NCBI GenBank assembly: GCA_018261755.1
Contig: JAGTRJ010000025.1
Location: 29,016 to 93,015 of the forward strand
Source of the DNA: Burkholderiaceae bacterium
GTDB taxonomy: Bacteria; Pseudomonadota; Gammaproteobacteria; Burkholderiales; Burkholderiaceae_D
DNA: 64,000 nt
Direction of reading: 5' to 3'
Numbering within the stretch: the first letter of the stretch is position 1; each line of letters starts with the position of its first letter. The translations under genes were made by a program, and so were the position numbers. This document shows, one piece after another, positions 22,352 to 31,354 of the stretch. The notes beneath the pieces are model-generated. The model made no database searches and was not told where the DNA came from. It saw only the letters and a program-made list of their open reading frames with translations.

Positions 22352-24209
22352 ATGGCTGCAACCGAAAAACAAACCCTGGGCTTTCAGGCTGAAGTCAAAC
22401 AACTGCTGCAACTGATGATCCATTCGCTGTATTCGAACAAGGAAATCTTCCTGCGCGAGCTGATCTCGAACGCGTCCGACGCGGCCGACAAGCTGCGCTA
22501 CGAAGCGATTGCCAAACCGGAACTGTTCGAATCCGATCCGGATCTGAAAATCGGCGTTGCCTACAACACCGAAGCGCGCACCGTCACCATTTCCGACAAC
22601 GGCATCGGCATGAGCCGCGACGAAGCGATTGCGCATCTGGGCACGATCGCCAAATCCGGCACGCGCGAATTCTTTTCCAAACTGACCGGCGACCAGCAAA
22701 AGGATGCGGCGCTGATCGGCCAGTTCGGCGTCGGCTTCTATTCGGCCTTCATCGTCGCAGACCGAATCACCGTCAATAGCCGCCGCGCCGGCCTGCCAGC
22801 GAATGAAGGCGTGCGCTGGGAATCCGACGGCAGCGGCGAATTCTCGGTCGAAACCATCGACAAACCAACGCGCGGCACCGAAATCATCCTGCACCTGCGC
22901 GAAGACGAGGACGAACTGCTCTCGATCTGGAAACTGCAGGCCATCATCCGCAAGTATTCGGACCACATCTCGCTGCCGATCCTGATGCAGAAGGAAGAAT
23001 GGGATAGCGAAGCGAAGAAGATGGTGACCAAGGATGAAACCGAAACCGTCAACCAGGCCAGCGCCCTGTGGACGCGCAGCAAGTCCGACATCACCGACGA
23101 GCAGTACAACGAGTTCTACAAGCATGTGTCGCACGACTTCGCCGAACCGCTGGCCTGGTCCGCAGCGCGCGCCGTTCGACCTGTGGGATCGCAACCAGCG
23201 CGGCGGCATCAAGCTCTACATCAAGCGCGTGTTCATCATGGATGACGCCGAACAACTGCTGCCGATTTACCTGCGCTTCGTCAAGGGCGTGATCGATTCG
23301 AACGACCTGCCGCTGAACGTTTCGCGCGAAATCCTGCAGGAGTCGCGCGATGTGAAACTCATCCGCGAAGGTTCGACCCGCCGCGTGCTGGGCATGCTGG
23401 AAGAACTGGCCAATGCCGAAGAACAGGAGAAGAAGGACAAGTACGCCAGCTTCTGGCAGGAATTCGGCCAGGTGCTGAAGGAAGGCATCGGCGAAGACCA
23501 GAGCAACCAGGAACGCATCGCCAAGCTGCTGCGCTTCGCTTCGACCCACAACGACAGCGATGCGCAAAACGTTTCGCTCGAAGACTACGTCCAGCGGATG
23601 AAGGAAGGCCAGGACAAGATTTACTACGTCACGGCCGACAGCTACATCGCGGCGAAAAACAGCCCGCACCTCGAAATCTTCCGCAAAAAGAGCGTCGAAG
23701 TGCTGCTCCTGACCGACCGCGTGGATGAATGGATGCTGTCGTTCCTGCGCGAATTCGACGGCAAGCAGCTAGTGTCGGTCGCCAAGGGCGACCTCGATCT
23801 GGGCAAACTGGAAGACGAAACCGAAAAGAAACAGCACGAAGAAACCGAAACCAGCTACAAGGAACTGGTCGAAAAGATGAAGACCGCGCTGGTGGAAAAA
23901 GCCAAGGACGTGCGCGTCACCTTCCGCCTGACCGACTCGCCCGCCTGCCTGGTGGCCGACGAGCGCGACATTTCCGGCAATCTGCAGCGCCTGCTGAAAG
24001 CGGCCGGACAGAAAGCGCCGGATGCCAAGCCGATTCTCGAAATCAACCCCGAGCACCCGCTGGTGCAACGGCTGAAATACGAGGACGCGAAGTTCGACGA
24101 CTGGTCGCACCTGCTGTTCGATCAGGCGATGCTGGCCGAAGGCGGCTCGCTCGAAGATCCGGCGACATTCGTCAAGCGGATGAACGAGATGCTGCTGGGC
24201 GCGAAGTGA
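22352..24209 (+). pseudogene. htpG: Molecular chaperone HtpG (Hsp90), frameshifted by an internal deletion
   Basis: The first part, from ATG 22352 with GAGGG upstream, encodes a normal Hsp90 N-terminal ATPase domain ([41 protein letters not shown]) and runs to ...DFAEPLAWS near 23160. The rest, in the +1 frame from 23169 ([17 protein letters not shown]) to 24209, is a normal middle and C-terminal part. Between them the expected segment of about 19 residues (HNRVEG... in relatives) is reduced to 7 bases, implying about 50 bases lost and a frame change. The truncated product would end at 23245. Real mutation or assembly error cannot be told apart here. Confidence 0.85.
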
Positions 24210-24233
24210 TTGCTGCAAAACGGGCATGAGAAA

Positions 24234-24258
24234 GGGAGGCGCAGCCTCCCTTCTTTTC
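24234..24258 (+). terminator. Intrinsic terminator after htpG
   Basis: Stem GGGAGGC/GCCTCCC (24234-24240 with 24244-24250), 3-base loop, followed by TTCTTTT. It lies 25 bases after the htpG stop codon. Confidence 0.75.
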
Positions 24259-24409
24259 GGCTGGCAATTCTCGCGTCAGCACCTGAGCTTGCGCACACCG
24301 GCTACGTTGCGCATCCGTTCCTGACAACAGGAAGCAAGAAAGGTTATCATTTAAAGTTACATGCCGTCTTGTCTGAATCAGGCCGGCTCAACTTTGAACC
24401 TATCGGAAT

Positions 24410-24934
24410 ATGACCACCATTTATTTTGTTCGTCACGGCCAGAGTGAAGCCAACGTCGCCGGCTGCATCAACGATGACCCCAGCCGAATCGTCAAGCTAA
24501 CAGCCATTGGGCGTCGGCAATGCGCATCCGTGGCCGAGCAATTGCATACCGTGCCACTGACGCGCGCGTATGCCTCCGAATTCCATCGCACACAAGAAAC
24601 ATTGCAAATCCTGTTGCAGCATCGGCCTGATGTCACACAACATATCGATCCGCGCCTGAATGAATGGCAAACAGGACATGATGGCGTCTCGGTTGACTAT
24701 TTCCATCGGCAGTTGGAGCACGGCTTCGTACCGGCCGAAGATTTTGACGATATCGTCGTGCGGATGAAACACTTTATCAACGACATTCGACGCGCCCCGG
24801 CTGCGGGCGATTTGCTGGTGGTGTCGCACCAAATCACCATCATCGCCGGCTTGGTGGCTCTCGGAAGCATCACGCCGGAACAGGCCATGCGCTACAGCGT
24901 CGACAATGCCGAGATTATCTCGGAACCTTTATAA
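24410..24934 (+). CDS. Histidine phosphatase family protein (phosphoglycerate mutase-like)
   Basis: 174 residues with the family signature YFVRHGQSEAN at residues 5-15, where the His is phosphorylated. The second-site arginine is in YASEFHRTQET, and the distal catalytic histidine is in LLVVSHQITIIAG. This is a cytoplasmic phosphohydrolase of the branch that includes CobC/SixA-like and PhoE-like enzymes; the substrate cannot be told. The ATG is supported by the family start MTTIYFVRHG. The preceding 150 bases hold no gene. Confidence 0.87.
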   Translation: MTTIYFVRHGQSEANVAGCINDDPSRIVKLTAIGRRQCASVAEQLHTVPLTRAYASEFHRTQETLQILLQHRPDVTQHIDPRLNEWQTGHDGVSVDYFHRQLEHGFVPAEDFDDIVVRMKHFINDIRRAPAAGDLLVVSHQITIIAGLVALGSITPEQAMRYSVDNAEIISEPL

Positions 24935-25097
24935 CCCGCGCAAGCCACATAGCGGAAATTTACCATTTTGATCGAAGACAAAGCGGGTTTGTGACTTAGC
25001 GTTAGGATCGGCGTTGCGGTGGGCTACGTACCCAACAATACCGCCACAGCATGAATGTTTTCCCTTCATCCCGTACTCATAGCTTGAGGAGGTTCCC

Positions 25098-25409
25098 ATG
25101 CAAAAGATCTCAATCGAAATGCCAGTGGTCTCGGATTGCTCCATCTCCGACTGCGGATATAACGCCGGCAACGCTTGTCATGCGCGCGCCATCACAGTCG
25201 GTCACAAGGTTCATCCCGACTGCGGCACTTATTTCAGCCTATCTGCGTCAGCCGCACATTCAAAAGGCAAACCGACACCAACCGGGGTTGGCGCATGTTC
25301 GGTTTCAAACTGCCGCCACAACGAGGATTATGAGTGCGTAGCCAATAAGATTTCCATTGGACAAGTGGTGGATCGGATTAATTGCCTGACTTACGCACAG
25401 CGCAGTTGA
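25098..25409 (+). CDS. DUF1540 domain-containing protein (two cysteine-rich repeats)
   Basis: 103 residues with two DUF1540-like units. The first is VSDCSISDCGYNAGNACHA, ending HPDCGTYF; the second is VGACSVSNCRHNEDYECVA. Each has four regularly spaced cysteines, suggesting a small metal-binding fold. Function is unknown. A strong ribosome site AGGAGG lies 7 bases before the ATG at 25098. It is probably monocistronic; a 14-bp palindrome lies about 70 bases after the stop. Confidence 0.82.
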   Translation: MQKISIEMPVVSDCSISDCGYNAGNACHARAITVGHKVHPDCGTYFSLSASAAHSKGKPTPTGVGACSVSNCRHNEDYECVANKISIGQVVDRINCLTYAQRS

Positions 25410-25474
25410 AAACAGGCGGCTCGACAGCTTGTTTCAGCATTACGCCATTTTGTTCACGCTTGTTTGCGTCAGCA

Positions 25475-25687
25475 TCATACCGCTATGCCTACCGCTGCGA
25501 CGCTACAGGCATAGCGGTATTTGTCCTCATCTGTAATAACCATGCCGCAATCAAGCTGGTAATCAAATGCAAGTCCGTTTCCAGCTTTAATTGTTCGCAG
25601 CGCATCAAAATACACACGCCCGTTTTTGATGGCCGCCGCGCAAAGCGACTGTCGAACCTCAAGATAAATTTTCCCATGGCTTGCCTG
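25475..25687 (-). pseudogene. Possible remnant of a SET-domain protein gene
   Basis: One minus-strand frame without a start codon reads KIYLEVRQSLCAAAIKNGR, VYFDALRTIKAGNGLAFDYQ, then a YRYACSV segment before a TGA at 25475-25477. The pattern NGR-V-FDALR-IKAG-x-L-FDYQL followed by YAC resembles the end of bacterial SET-domain lysine methyltransferases (...ALRDIKAGEEL-YDY... YxCxCG). The expected N-terminal part is missing upstream, where an in-frame stop occurs at 25688-25690. Nothing else is seen in 25410-25760. The similarity is short and from memory. Confidence 0.35.
25477..25520. repeat. Perfect 14-bp inverted repeat
   Basis: ATACCGCTATGCCT (25477-25490) is exactly complementary to AGGCATAGCGGTAT (25507-25520) across 16 bases. 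It may end the DUF1540 transcript, or reflect a partial inverted duplication at the edge of the decayed gene. Confidence 0.6.
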
Positions 25688-25760
25688 TCACTTACAATCC
25701 CAGGATCACCATGTAGCCGCCGCTAACATTCGCTAGACCCGCCGGTTTGGTACAGTGCAT

Positions 25761-26615
25761 CTAACCTAGTTCGAACGTTGTAATACCATAAGTGCGAGCA
25801 AGCGACAGCCCAGGTACCGCCTTGGTATACATCCTGGCAGTCTCGAACACCGGGTTCAGGCCAAATCGCTGCACGAGATCGATGGCTGCCGGACTGGTTT
25901 CTGGCACGTCAATGAAGACGGGTTCATTTTCCCGTGCCTGTGCCAGCATCACCATGAACAGCGTTTCCGCCAGTGGCGGCGTATCGGCAAACAGCGGCCC
26001 GATCTTGTGCCCGTCCCGGCATTTGCGCAGCACGCCAAAACCGGCAAGCCGGTCGCCTGTGCGAATGCCCAGCACGGTACTGTATGGCATGGTCATCCAT
26101 TTTTTCAGGAATTCGCGCCGTTCCTGCGGAAAGAACCCACGGTCATAGGCAATCACTTCGTCCAGAGATAAATCCGGCATTGACACGATAGCAGTACACT
26201 GTGCCATCGGTGGCATTGGCCCGCCACCGTTGCCCTGATAGCGGATGCTGCGATGCGCGTACGAAAAGCCCGACTTGCGGTAATTTTCCTGCTGTGCCGG
26301 CACGCCATCCAGACCGATGTTGCGGCCAGCCAGACGCGCCATCGCGGCTTCCCATATCCTGCGGCCATACCCCTGACCGCGATACTCCGGCTTGACGATG
26401 AAAAAGCCGATGAAACCGAAATCCTGCCCATACTGAACGGCTGAAATCTGCGCGATTTTTTCATCCCCCAGCATCCCGACCAGAAAACCGTCAGGGTCGG
26501 CGGCATGGAACGGATCGGCGTCGTAAATGCCGGGGTTCCATCCTTCGTCGGCGGCCCATTGCAGCGCATCATCCATTTCGTCGCGCGTCATGCTGCGTAT
26601 GGTAAAGGTCGGCAT
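25761..26615 (-). CDS. GNAT family N-acetyltransferase (tandem GNAT)
   Basis: 284 residues. The N-terminal GNAT domain begins FTIRSMTRDEMDDALQWAAD and has the acetyl-CoA loop VKPEYRGQGYGRRIWEAAM (R/Q-x-x-G-x-G). The C-terminal half (VIAYDRGFFPQERREFLKKW, GDRLAGFGVLRKCRDG) is a second, divergent acetyltransferase-like domain, as in the YitH/HsaD-type tandem group. Substrate unknown. The frame runs to 26633, but ATG 26615 has GGAG 8 bases upstream. It reads leftward and probably forms its own unit. Confidence 0.85.
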   Translation of the reverse strand: MPTFTIRSMTRDEMDDALQWAADEGWNPGIYDADPFHAADPDGFLVGMLGDEKIAQISAVQYGQDFGFIGFFIVKPEYRGQGYGRRIWEAAMARLAGRNIGLDGVPAQQENYRKSGFSYAHRSIRYQGNGGGPMPPMAQCTAIVSMPDLSLDEVIAYDRGFFPQERREFLKKWMTMPYSTVLGIRTGDRLAGFGVLRKCRDGHKIGPLFADTPPLAETLFMVMLAQARENEPVFIDVPETSPAAIDLVQRFGLNPVFETARMYTKAVPGLSLARTYGITTFELG

Positions 26616-26712
26616 CGGCACGGCTCCGTTCAAAAGGTCAGAATGCTATCGTCGGCGATTATGCAGCCGCTGGATGAAAAGTCAATTCGGGCACAGCCTG
26701 TTAAGACAACCA

Positions 26713-27291
26713 TCAGGCGCGATGGCCGAACGCCCGCGCCTGTTCGAGCCATTTCTCGCGCTTGTCCACGCTCGATCCCCTGACAGGCGCGAAGTCGGTT
26801 ATCTGCACCGGCTTGATGCCGCAAAATTCCAGTATCGTGCGCTTCATCAACTGATGCCCCGGCATGCGAAATATCCAGCGGTAATACCACGGCGGCGTAT
26901 CCATCGTCACCAGCAGATGCGCCGAACGTCCGGCCAGCAGGCGCTCCCAGAATGGCGAATTTTCCTTGAACCTGAAAGCGAAACCGGATGTGAATACCCG
27001 GTCGATGAAGCCCTTGAGCAGCGCCGACGGCCCGCCCCACCAGACCGGATAGACCAACACGATATGCTGCGCCCATGCAATCGCTGTCTGCGCCGCCAGC
27101 AAATCCGGCTCGCGTATATCGTTCATGCACGTCACGTCGCGGATGACCGGATCGAACGCGAGTTCGCCCACGGCGATGCGTTTCACTTCATGCCCGGCCA
27201 ATACCGCGCCTTGCGCATAAGCATCCGCCAGCGCGCCGCACAAGCTGTCTTTCGTGTGATGCCCCAGGATGACAAGAATGCGTTTGCTCAT
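26713..27291 (-). CDS. NAD(P)H-dependent oxidoreductase, flavodoxin-like fold
   Basis: 192 residues of the NQO1/MdaB/KefF-like quinone oxidoreductase family. The FMN-binding start is RILVILGHHTKDSLCGALAD and the signature VLVYPVWWGGPSALLKGFID, followed by FTSGFAF. Such enzymes reduce quinones by two electrons in the cytosol; the physiological acceptor is not known. Full length; the ATG gives the family N-terminus. It ends about 100 bases before the neighbouring acetyltransferase begins in the same direction. Confidence 0.87.
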   Translation of the reverse strand: MSKRILVILGHHTKDSLCGALADAYAQGAVLAGHEVKRIAVGELAFDPVIRDVTCMNDIREPDLLAAQTAIAWAQHIVLVYPVWWGGPSALLKGFIDRVFTSGFAFRFKENSPFWERLLAGRSAHLLVTMDTPPWYYRWIFRMPGHQLMKRTILEFCGIKPVQITDFAPVRGSSVDKREKWLEQARAFGHRA

Positions 27292-27325
27292 GATTCGTAA
27301 AATTTAAAATAATCCGCCCAAGCCC

Positions 27326-27354
27326 TACACAAACGCAGCCATGGTCTGTATAAT
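27326..27354 (+). promoter_or_regulatory. Promoter of the tRNA-Lys gene
   Basis: TACACA (27326-27331) and a perfect TATAAT (27349-27354) with a 17-base spacer. The start would fall about 5 bases before the mature tRNA 5' end. Confidence 0.6.
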
Positions 27355-27365
27355 TTTGCCTCTTC

Positions 27366-27441
27366 GGGTCGTTAGCTCAGTCGGTAGAGCAGCGGACTTT
27401 TAATCCGTTGGTCGTAGGTTCGAGCCCTACACGGCCTACCA
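27366..27441 (+). tRNA. tRNA-Lys (anticodon TTT)
   Basis: 76-nucleotide cloverleaf with acceptor GGGTCGT/ACGGCCT (one G-U and standard pairs), D arm GCTCAGTCGGTAGAGC, anticodon arm GCGGACTTTTAATCCGT with TTT in the loop, T arm GTAGGTTCGAGCCCTAC, and an encoded CCA. The anticodon reads AAA/AAG lysine codons. Confidence 0.97.
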
Positions 27442-27460
27442 GAATTCTAGAGGTATTTCA

Positions 27461-27493
27461 AAGGGTTACAGGTTTTCATGTAACCCTTTTTTA
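27461..27493 (+). terminator. Intrinsic terminator after tRNA-Lys
   Basis: Stem AAGGGTTACA/TGTAACCCTT (27461-27470 with 27479-27488), 8-base loop, followed by TTTTTA; 20 bases past the tRNA. The A run before the stem also allows use from the left-reading strand. Confidence 0.85.
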
Positions 27494-27547
27494 TTGCTCA
27501 TTTCCAGCTTGCGCCGAAATTGGGCGCGCCTGGAAAACAGCGTGCCA

Positions 27548-28519
27548 TCATCGGAAAAAACTCCCGCCGGCAAGCTCTTTTTCCACATAAGTTCCGGCCG
27601 GGTTCACCCGAACGCAGACTTCAAACACATTTTCAACCGATGACTTGATCTTGTCCTCAAGATCGGAGGCAAGCCGATAGGCATCCTTGACCCTCAAGTT
27701 CGGATCCGTTTCCAGGGTAATGTCGACGGCAATAGCCCCGCCAAATGAGCGCAGACGCTGGTCGGAAATGAAATACACCTCTGAAGATTCTTCCGCGATT
27801 TTTTCGACCAGACTCAGCACTTCCAGTGAAGGGCTCACATCAACCAGTTCCTTTGCCGCCCGAACGGTCTCGTTCACGCTGCAAACTATGAGCCCCAGTT
27901 CAACCAGGACGGTCAGTATGGTCTGAAGAATCAGGGCTGAAGGCGCGAAAATAAGAAAAATCCCGCTTAGCAGGAGAATGACGGCAGAGGCCATATCCAG
28001 CCGGATGATGGTGGAATCCAGCATCAGCAACCTGCTTTCAATCTTTTTGCCGACGTTCCACAAATGCCGACTGAGGAAAGCCAGCACGGTAATGACTGCC
28101 AGTGACAAAATGACGGTCGCGCTACCGTATTCCAGGGGAAATTGTTCTGGCGCCTGGGTCAGTGTGCCATACAGGAAATAAAGCCCCGCCCCGGCCATGC
28201 TGAGCGAAAAAAACAGCAGGAAAAGCGTTTCTATGCGCCGGTAGCCATAATTCATTTTCCAGTCGGGTTTACGGCTGGAAATGCGAATCATAAAAAGGAT
28301 CATCAGATCCGGCACCAGCCACGCAAGATTGGCGCCGCCCTCGATGAGGAACAGGTCATTGCGACTAAAAAACCAGAAAACGACATCGACCGCGCCGATC
28401 ACACTGGTCACAACCATTGAAAGCATCATGGTGCGCGAAGCAATATGCGAGCGCAGCGCTTCTGACATATGGCTGGCGGAGGTGCATGAAACACCCTGGC
28501 CCTCTTCACCTGATAGCAT
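27548..28519 (-). CDS. Cation efflux (CDF)-like membrane transporter, divergent
   Basis: 323 residues with about six membrane segments and a soluble C-terminal domain of about 90 residues, the architecture of cation diffusion facilitators. The loop MNYGYRRIETLFLLFF matches the CDF YGYRRxE signature. The usual HxxxD metal site of the fifth helix is replaced by LDSTIIRLDMASAV, so substrate choice may differ from Zn/Fe exporters. Start uncertain: the ATG at 28519 gives the longest form; 28468 (MSEALRSHIASRT) fits the family better but lacks a ribosome site. Confidence 0.78.
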   Translation of the reverse strand: MLSGEEGQGVSCTSASHMSEALRSHIASRTMMLSMVVTSVIGAVDVVFWFFSRNDLFLIEGGANLAWLVPDLMILFMIRISSRKPDWKMNYGYRRIETLFLLFFSLSMAGAGLYFLYGTLTQAPEQFPLEYGSATVILSLAVITVLAFLSRHLWNVGKKIESRLLMLDSTIIRLDMASAVILLLSGIFLIFAPSALILQTILTVLVELGLIVCSVNETVRAAKELVDVSPSLEVLSLVEKIAEESSEVYFISDQRLRSFGGAIAVDITLETDPNLRVKDAYRLASDLEDKIKSSVENVFEVCVRVNPAGTYVEKELAGGSFFR

Positions 28520-28631
28520 CGGCAGATACGCTTTCTAGTCAAACTGCAAATCTAACATGGCAATTTCCGCGACACAAGAAATCGTCGCCGGCATGGCCTG
28601 ACAGCATGGTTAACCTACGGCGAAGTCAAAA

Positions 28632-30251
28632 CTACGACGCAGCCTCATCTGAAACCAGCTTGTCCAGCGCGCCCGTCATCTGGCCATAGCGCCTGTCGCC
28701 GGGAGCCAGCTGGTTGGCTGATTCCAGGCTGGTGCGCGCTTCTTCGATCAATTGCTCGTCCACGCCATGCTGCTGCATCTTGGTCACGATCACATGCACG
28801 AAATTGAACAGCACTCGCACATTCCTCGGCATCGCCTGACGCGCATTGCGCATCCATCCAACGGCTTCATCCAGCTTGCCGTCACGCGCTAGCAGCACAC
28901 CGCGATTCATCATTTCCAGCGCTTCCTTGCGCGATGCTTCGACAATGCGCTCGCCTTCCTCGGACATGTTGGCCGCATCAAACACTTCCCGAATTTCAGC
29001 CAGCAGGGTTCGGTTTTCCGGATTGTTTTTCACTTCATCCAGCAGCATGGTGCGGGCGCTATCGAGATCGCCGGTGGACATCAACAGCCGCGCGACTTCC
29101 ATCGTGGTTTCACTGTCCGTCGCCACCACGCCGGCAGACATGCGCTCGCCCAGTTCCTGCGCGATTTTCTCCGCCTGCTCGACGTTGCCATTCTGGTGGT
29201 GAATCTGCCCTTCGACCGCCAGCGCCTTGAGCCGGACATCTTCCTGTTCGAAAGTCTTGCTCAGGTTGTTCAACACGCGCAATGCCTCGTCCGGACTCTG
29301 TTTGGCGGAACAGGTCTTGGCCAGCCCGAGATAGGCACTCGGCGTCTTGAGCACCGAATGCTCGCCTAGCGTGACGCTTTTGCGGAAAGCCTGTTCTGCG
29401 CTGTCGAACTTGCCCAGCTTGAATGCGACTTCGCCCAGCGTTTTCTGGCGCAGGACCGAATTGGGCGACAGCTTGGTCGCGCGTTCGAGCACCTGCGCGG
29501 CAGATTCGATATTGCCGCTGGCCTGATGCGTTTTAGCCAGCCAGTCGTATGCTTCCAGAAACGCCTTGTTTTCAGTCACAACTTCTTCCAGCAGCTTCCG
29601 GGCGCCGTTGAAATCCCCACTCTGGAATGCAACCTTGCCCATGCCCAGCTTGGCCCATGGCGTATCGCGCGCAGCCAGCACCGCAGCGTATTCCTTGCGC
29701 GCCAAATCCAGTTCGCCGATGTCGAGCAGCAACTGACATTTGAACCGCTTCAGTTCGGCCGCATTGGCTTTGTCCACCGCCAGTTTTTCATCGCACAGTT
29801 GCAATGCCTTGGCGTGATCCTTGCGCACCAGCGCGGCATCGATGGCGGAAAACGCAGCCTTCCTGTCCCAGATTCTGGCCAGTCGCATCCGCAGGGTCGC
29901 TTCTGTCAGCGGCTTGAGCAGATAGGCATCCGGCTGATATTCAGCCGTGCCGGTGACGGCATCGGTCGTTTTTTCGGCCGTGATCATGATCCATGCGCAA
30001 GCCGGGCCAACCAGATCGCGGTATTTTGCTTCTTCAAGTACCTGCTGGCCGTTGCGGCCGGGGCCCAGATTAAAATCGCACAGCACGACATCGAATTTTT
30101 CCCGCTGCAGCATCGCAATCGCCTGGCCGCCATTGGCCGCCATTTCGATATGCCTCGCGTTGGCGCCGCAATTGCGCAGGATGTCGCGCATCATGTTGCG
30201 CATCCCCTGGAAATCGTCGATAACGAGGAAGCTTTTATTGGAGAAATCCAT
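28632..30251 (-). CDS. Response regulator with C-terminal tetratricopeptide repeats
   Basis: 539 residues. A receiver domain occupies about residues 1-125: acidic pair in FLVIDDFQGMRN, phospho-acceptor Asp in VVLCDFNLG, Thr in MITAEKT, Lys in YLLKPLT. The rest consists of TPR-like helix pairs (FQSGDFNGARKLLEE, ASGNIESAAQVLERA, KLGKFDSAEQAFRKS). There is no DNA-binding or enzymatic output domain, so signalling is probably by protein contact. I chose ATG 30251 (AAGGG upstream); 30275 is an alternative. The next gene upstream encodes a histidine kinase, giving a two-component pair. Confidence 0.85.
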   Translation of the reverse strand: MDFSNKSFLVIDDFQGMRNMMRDILRNCGANARHIEMAANGGQAIAMLQREKFDVVLCDFNLGPGRNGQQVLEEAKYRDLVGPACAWIMITAEKTTDAVTGTAEYQPDAYLLKPLTEATLRMRLARIWDRKAAFSAIDAALVRKDHAKALQLCDEKLAVDKANAAELKRFKCQLLLDIGELDLARKEYAAVLAARDTPWAKLGMGKVAFQSGDFNGARKLLEEVVTENKAFLEAYDWLAKTHQASGNIESAAQVLERATKLSPNSVLRQKTLGEVAFKLGKFDSAEQAFRKSVTLGEHSVLKTPSAYLGLAKTCSAKQSPDEALRVLNNLSKTFEQEDVRLKALAVEGQIHHQNGNVEQAEKIAQELGERMSAGVVATDSETTMEVARLLMSTGDLDSARTMLLDEVKNNPENRTLLAEIREVFDAANMSEEGERIVEASRKEALEMMNRGVLLARDGKLDEAVGWMRNARQAMPRNVRVLFNFVHVIVTKMQQHGVDEQLIEEARTSLESANQLAPGDRRYGQMTGALDKLVSDEAAS

Positions 30252-30335
30252 CTCCGCCCTTTGTTCTGCAATCATGTTTTTTCCGGGTTGTTCGTTCGTG
30301 ATGTGCCGTTTGTCGCGCGCCGTGGCTGATGCGCC

Positions 30336-31028
30336 TTACGGCAACCTGAATATGAAGCAGCCGCCACCCCATGCGCCTCCGTTTTCCAGCCGGATTTCCC
30401 CCGTCTTGCCGCGGTTGCGATGCATTTTGGCCGACATGGCGGAGAAGTGCAGGCCCAGGCCGGTGCTGCCGCTGAGGAAGTTAACGCCCCGCATCGCTTC
30501 CGCCCCCGCCTCCAGCATGTGCGGCGGATAGCCTTTGCCGTTATCCTCGATGCGGCATTCGAGAAAACCGTCGATTTCCCGCGCCACCAAACGGACACGA
30601 TCCAGGGTGTAATTGATCGCATTGTTAAGCGCATTGCCGATCACGCCGTTGAACAAGTCTTCGTCGAATTCCCAGTAGAGATCGTCGTCAACGGCATATT
30701 CGATGCTGATGCCGCGCGAGGACAGCAACGGGCCGTTCTGTTCGCCAATCACCCGCAACGCATCCGCCACCGGATGCATCTGCGGATCGAACGGATACAG
30801 ATCCTTGCCTGCCTTGAACAGTGTCAGCAGCTGGACCAGGTTGTTGTTGATCCGTCTGGTTTCATAAATCATGTGCGCCAGATCGGCATAAGCGGGAAAC
30901 GCGACCGGATCTACCTGCGACAGGGTTTTTTCCAGTCCGCCCATCAGCATGCTGATGGAATTTTTCATGTCATGCACCGACGATGCCAGAAAGAATTCCA
31001 TGCCGGGCTGCTGTTTGTGATCGCTCAT
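30336..31028 (-). CDS. Soluble sensor histidine kinase
   Basis: 230 residues. The phospho-acceptor box is FFLASSVHDMKNSISMLMGG, the N box NALNNAINYT, the G1 box ECRIEDNGKGYP and the G2 box GSTGLGLHFSAM. There is no membrane segment and no recognisable sensory domain ahead of the H box, so input must come from partner proteins. The ATG at 31028 has GGAG 6 bases upstream; the longer frame to 31118 is not supported. It is followed after about 85 bases by the TPR response regulator, almost certainly its partner. Confidence 0.85.
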   Translation of the reverse strand: MSDHKQQPGMEFFLASSVHDMKNSISMLMGGLEKTLSQVDPVAFPAYADLAHMIYETRRINNNLVQLLTLFKAGKDLYPFDPQMHPVADALRVIGEQNGPLLSSRGISIEYAVDDDLYWEFDEDLFNGVIGNALNNAINYTLDRVRLVAREIDGFLECRIEDNGKGYPPHMLEAGAEAMRGVNFLSGSTGLGLHFSAMSAKMHRNRGKTGEIRLENGGAWGGGCFIFRLP

Positions 31029-31354
31029 GTTTTTCTCCGCTGCAGATTTTGATCGGAAAACTGGAATCATGCATCCTTGCTTGCGCAGACGCGCAGCCAG
31101 CGCTCCCATGTTAACCACTACCCGCCGTCGTGCTTTGACTTAACTCGTGCTGACGCCAGTTTCCTGCCTCATCCGGGCACAACCTGCCCAAGGCCAGCCA
31201 ATGCTGTTATCCGCTGCTGCACAGGCAAGGCATTATTCATGCGTAGGCAGCGATTATGCACAAATCGGCAAAGAATTTCCACACAGAAACAGTCGCATCT
31301 TCAGTGCCACCGAAGCAGAGCGAGAATGCAGCCATTCCACCGTTAAACCTTACA
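31029..31354. other. Divergent intergenic region
   Basis: Separates the leftward two-component pair from the rightward glycosylase. I see no RNA gene, repeat or convincing promoter pair; short open frames lack family resemblance. Confidence 0.4.

Noticed and set aside
25382..25726. 114-residue plus-strand open frame after the DUF1540 gene
   Set aside because: No ribosome site or motif; it runs through the palindrome and opposite the SET-like remnant.
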